From NCBI GenBank assembly GCA_027343965.1, contig DAHWJX010000118.1, forward strand, positions 1 through 5,483: a stretch of DNA of 5,483 nucleotides, written 5' to 3'. Positions 5,297 to 5,483 of this stretch are shown here, piece by piece. Position 1 is the stretch's first letter, and each line of letters begins with the position of its first letter. Source of the stretch: JAKACU01 sp021821185. GTDB taxonomy: Bacteria; Bacillota; Bacilli; Alicyclobacillales; SLC66. Below the pieces are notes generated by a model. The model made no database searches. It worked only from the letters and a program-made list of their open reading frames with translations, and was not told the origin of the DNA. Both the position numbers and the translations under genes were made by a program.

Positions 5297-5483
5297 TCAA
5301 AATATCGAGTTGATCAAATCGTCGCCGATCCCGAAGCCTGCCCCCATCATCAGCGCCTGACCAAAGCCCGAATGCTCCAGGCTGCTCAGGAATCCGCCGC
5401 CCTGCTGCTGGGGAGCATAGCCCTGTTGTGGCATGATCTGCGGAGTTTGGGGATACCCCGGCTGCCACTGGCCCCCCTGCCCT
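5297..5483 (-). CDS. Q/P/G-rich protein, C-terminal 61 residues (5' end outside window)
   Basis: On the - strand a frame is open from the right edge to TGA at 5297-5299. It begins with a low-complexity linker (PGYPQTPQIMPQQGYAPQQQ) and then GGGFLSSLEHSGFGQALMM, GAGFGIGDDL and INSIF at the C-terminus. A proline/glutamine/glycine linker followed by a short glycine-rich amphipathic tail is common at the end of bacterial proteins that carry a folded domain upstream. That domain lies outside the window, so I cannot name the family. GC-rich codon use (CAG, GGC, CTG, CCC) separates it from the central genes and suggests resident host sequence. A different frame of the same strand (5271-5468) gives an Arg/Ala-rich product and is rejected as a shadow. 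Confidence 0.7.
   Translation of the reverse strand, partial: GQGGQWQPGYPQTPQIMPQQGYAPQQQGGGFLSSLEHSGFGQALMMGAGFGIGDDLINSIF

Noticed and set aside
5062..5313. An 83-codon + strand frame in the right junction.
   Set aside because: It is low in structured hydrophobic pattern, has no ribosome site, overlaps the 3' end of the right-edge - strand gene, and competes with a better-looking short frame in the same interval.
5271..5468. A 65-codon - strand frame rich in Arg, Ala and Gly.
   Set aside because: It is a shadow of the Q/P/G-rich coding frame that is open to the window edge on the same strand.

Overview
The window looks like a short accessory insert in a bacterial chromosome, probably proteobacterial. 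I infer this from a GcvH-family protein at the left edge, clear Shine-Dalgarno sites and ordinary bacterial gene packing; the species cannot be named from the sequence. The two edges carry GC-rich, ordinary-looking host genes that both point inward. On the left is the C-terminal 72 codons of a glycine-cleavage-H-like lipoyl protein (+ strand, running in from outside). On the right is the last 61 codons of a Q/P/G-rich protein (- strand, running out of the window). Between them lies more AT-rich DNA carrying two large genes and several gene remnants.

Left part (about 191-814): a DUF488 N-terminal fragment overlaps the end of the GcvH-like gene and breaks off in its conserved core. It is followed by a second degraded reading frame with in-frame stops. 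That frame ends in a TGATG stop/start overlap with an 84-codon unrecognised ORF (560-814), which in turn overlaps the start of the first large gene.

Centre: 777-3275 encodes an 832-residue protein with an N-terminal HD phosphohydrolase domain of the HD-CE type, fused to an Hsp90-like GHKL ATPase module and a middle-domain-like region. All nucleotide-binding boxes and the metal-ligand series look intact. Its stop is followed by 260 bases of convergent intergenic DNA containing a perfect 11-bp inverted repeat (3391-3418) and a hairpin around an eight-C run (3463-3502).

Right part: on the - strand, 3536-4669 encodes a 377-residue ParA/MinD-like ATPase with an intact deviant Walker A motif, an altered Walker A' motif and long extra segments. 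Upstream of it, 4734-5021 holds a 95-codon unrecognised ORF that could share its transcript. The interval 5022-5296 holds no convincing intact gene, only a possible coding remnant.

The HD/Hsp90-like fusion is the most interesting item. HD-CE and GHKL domains are known from NTP-dependent bacterial conflict (immunity) proteins, so a defence role is a reasonable inference but nothing here proves it. Whether the convergent ParA-like gene belongs to the same system is open: the pair do not share an operon, so the link rests on proximity alone.
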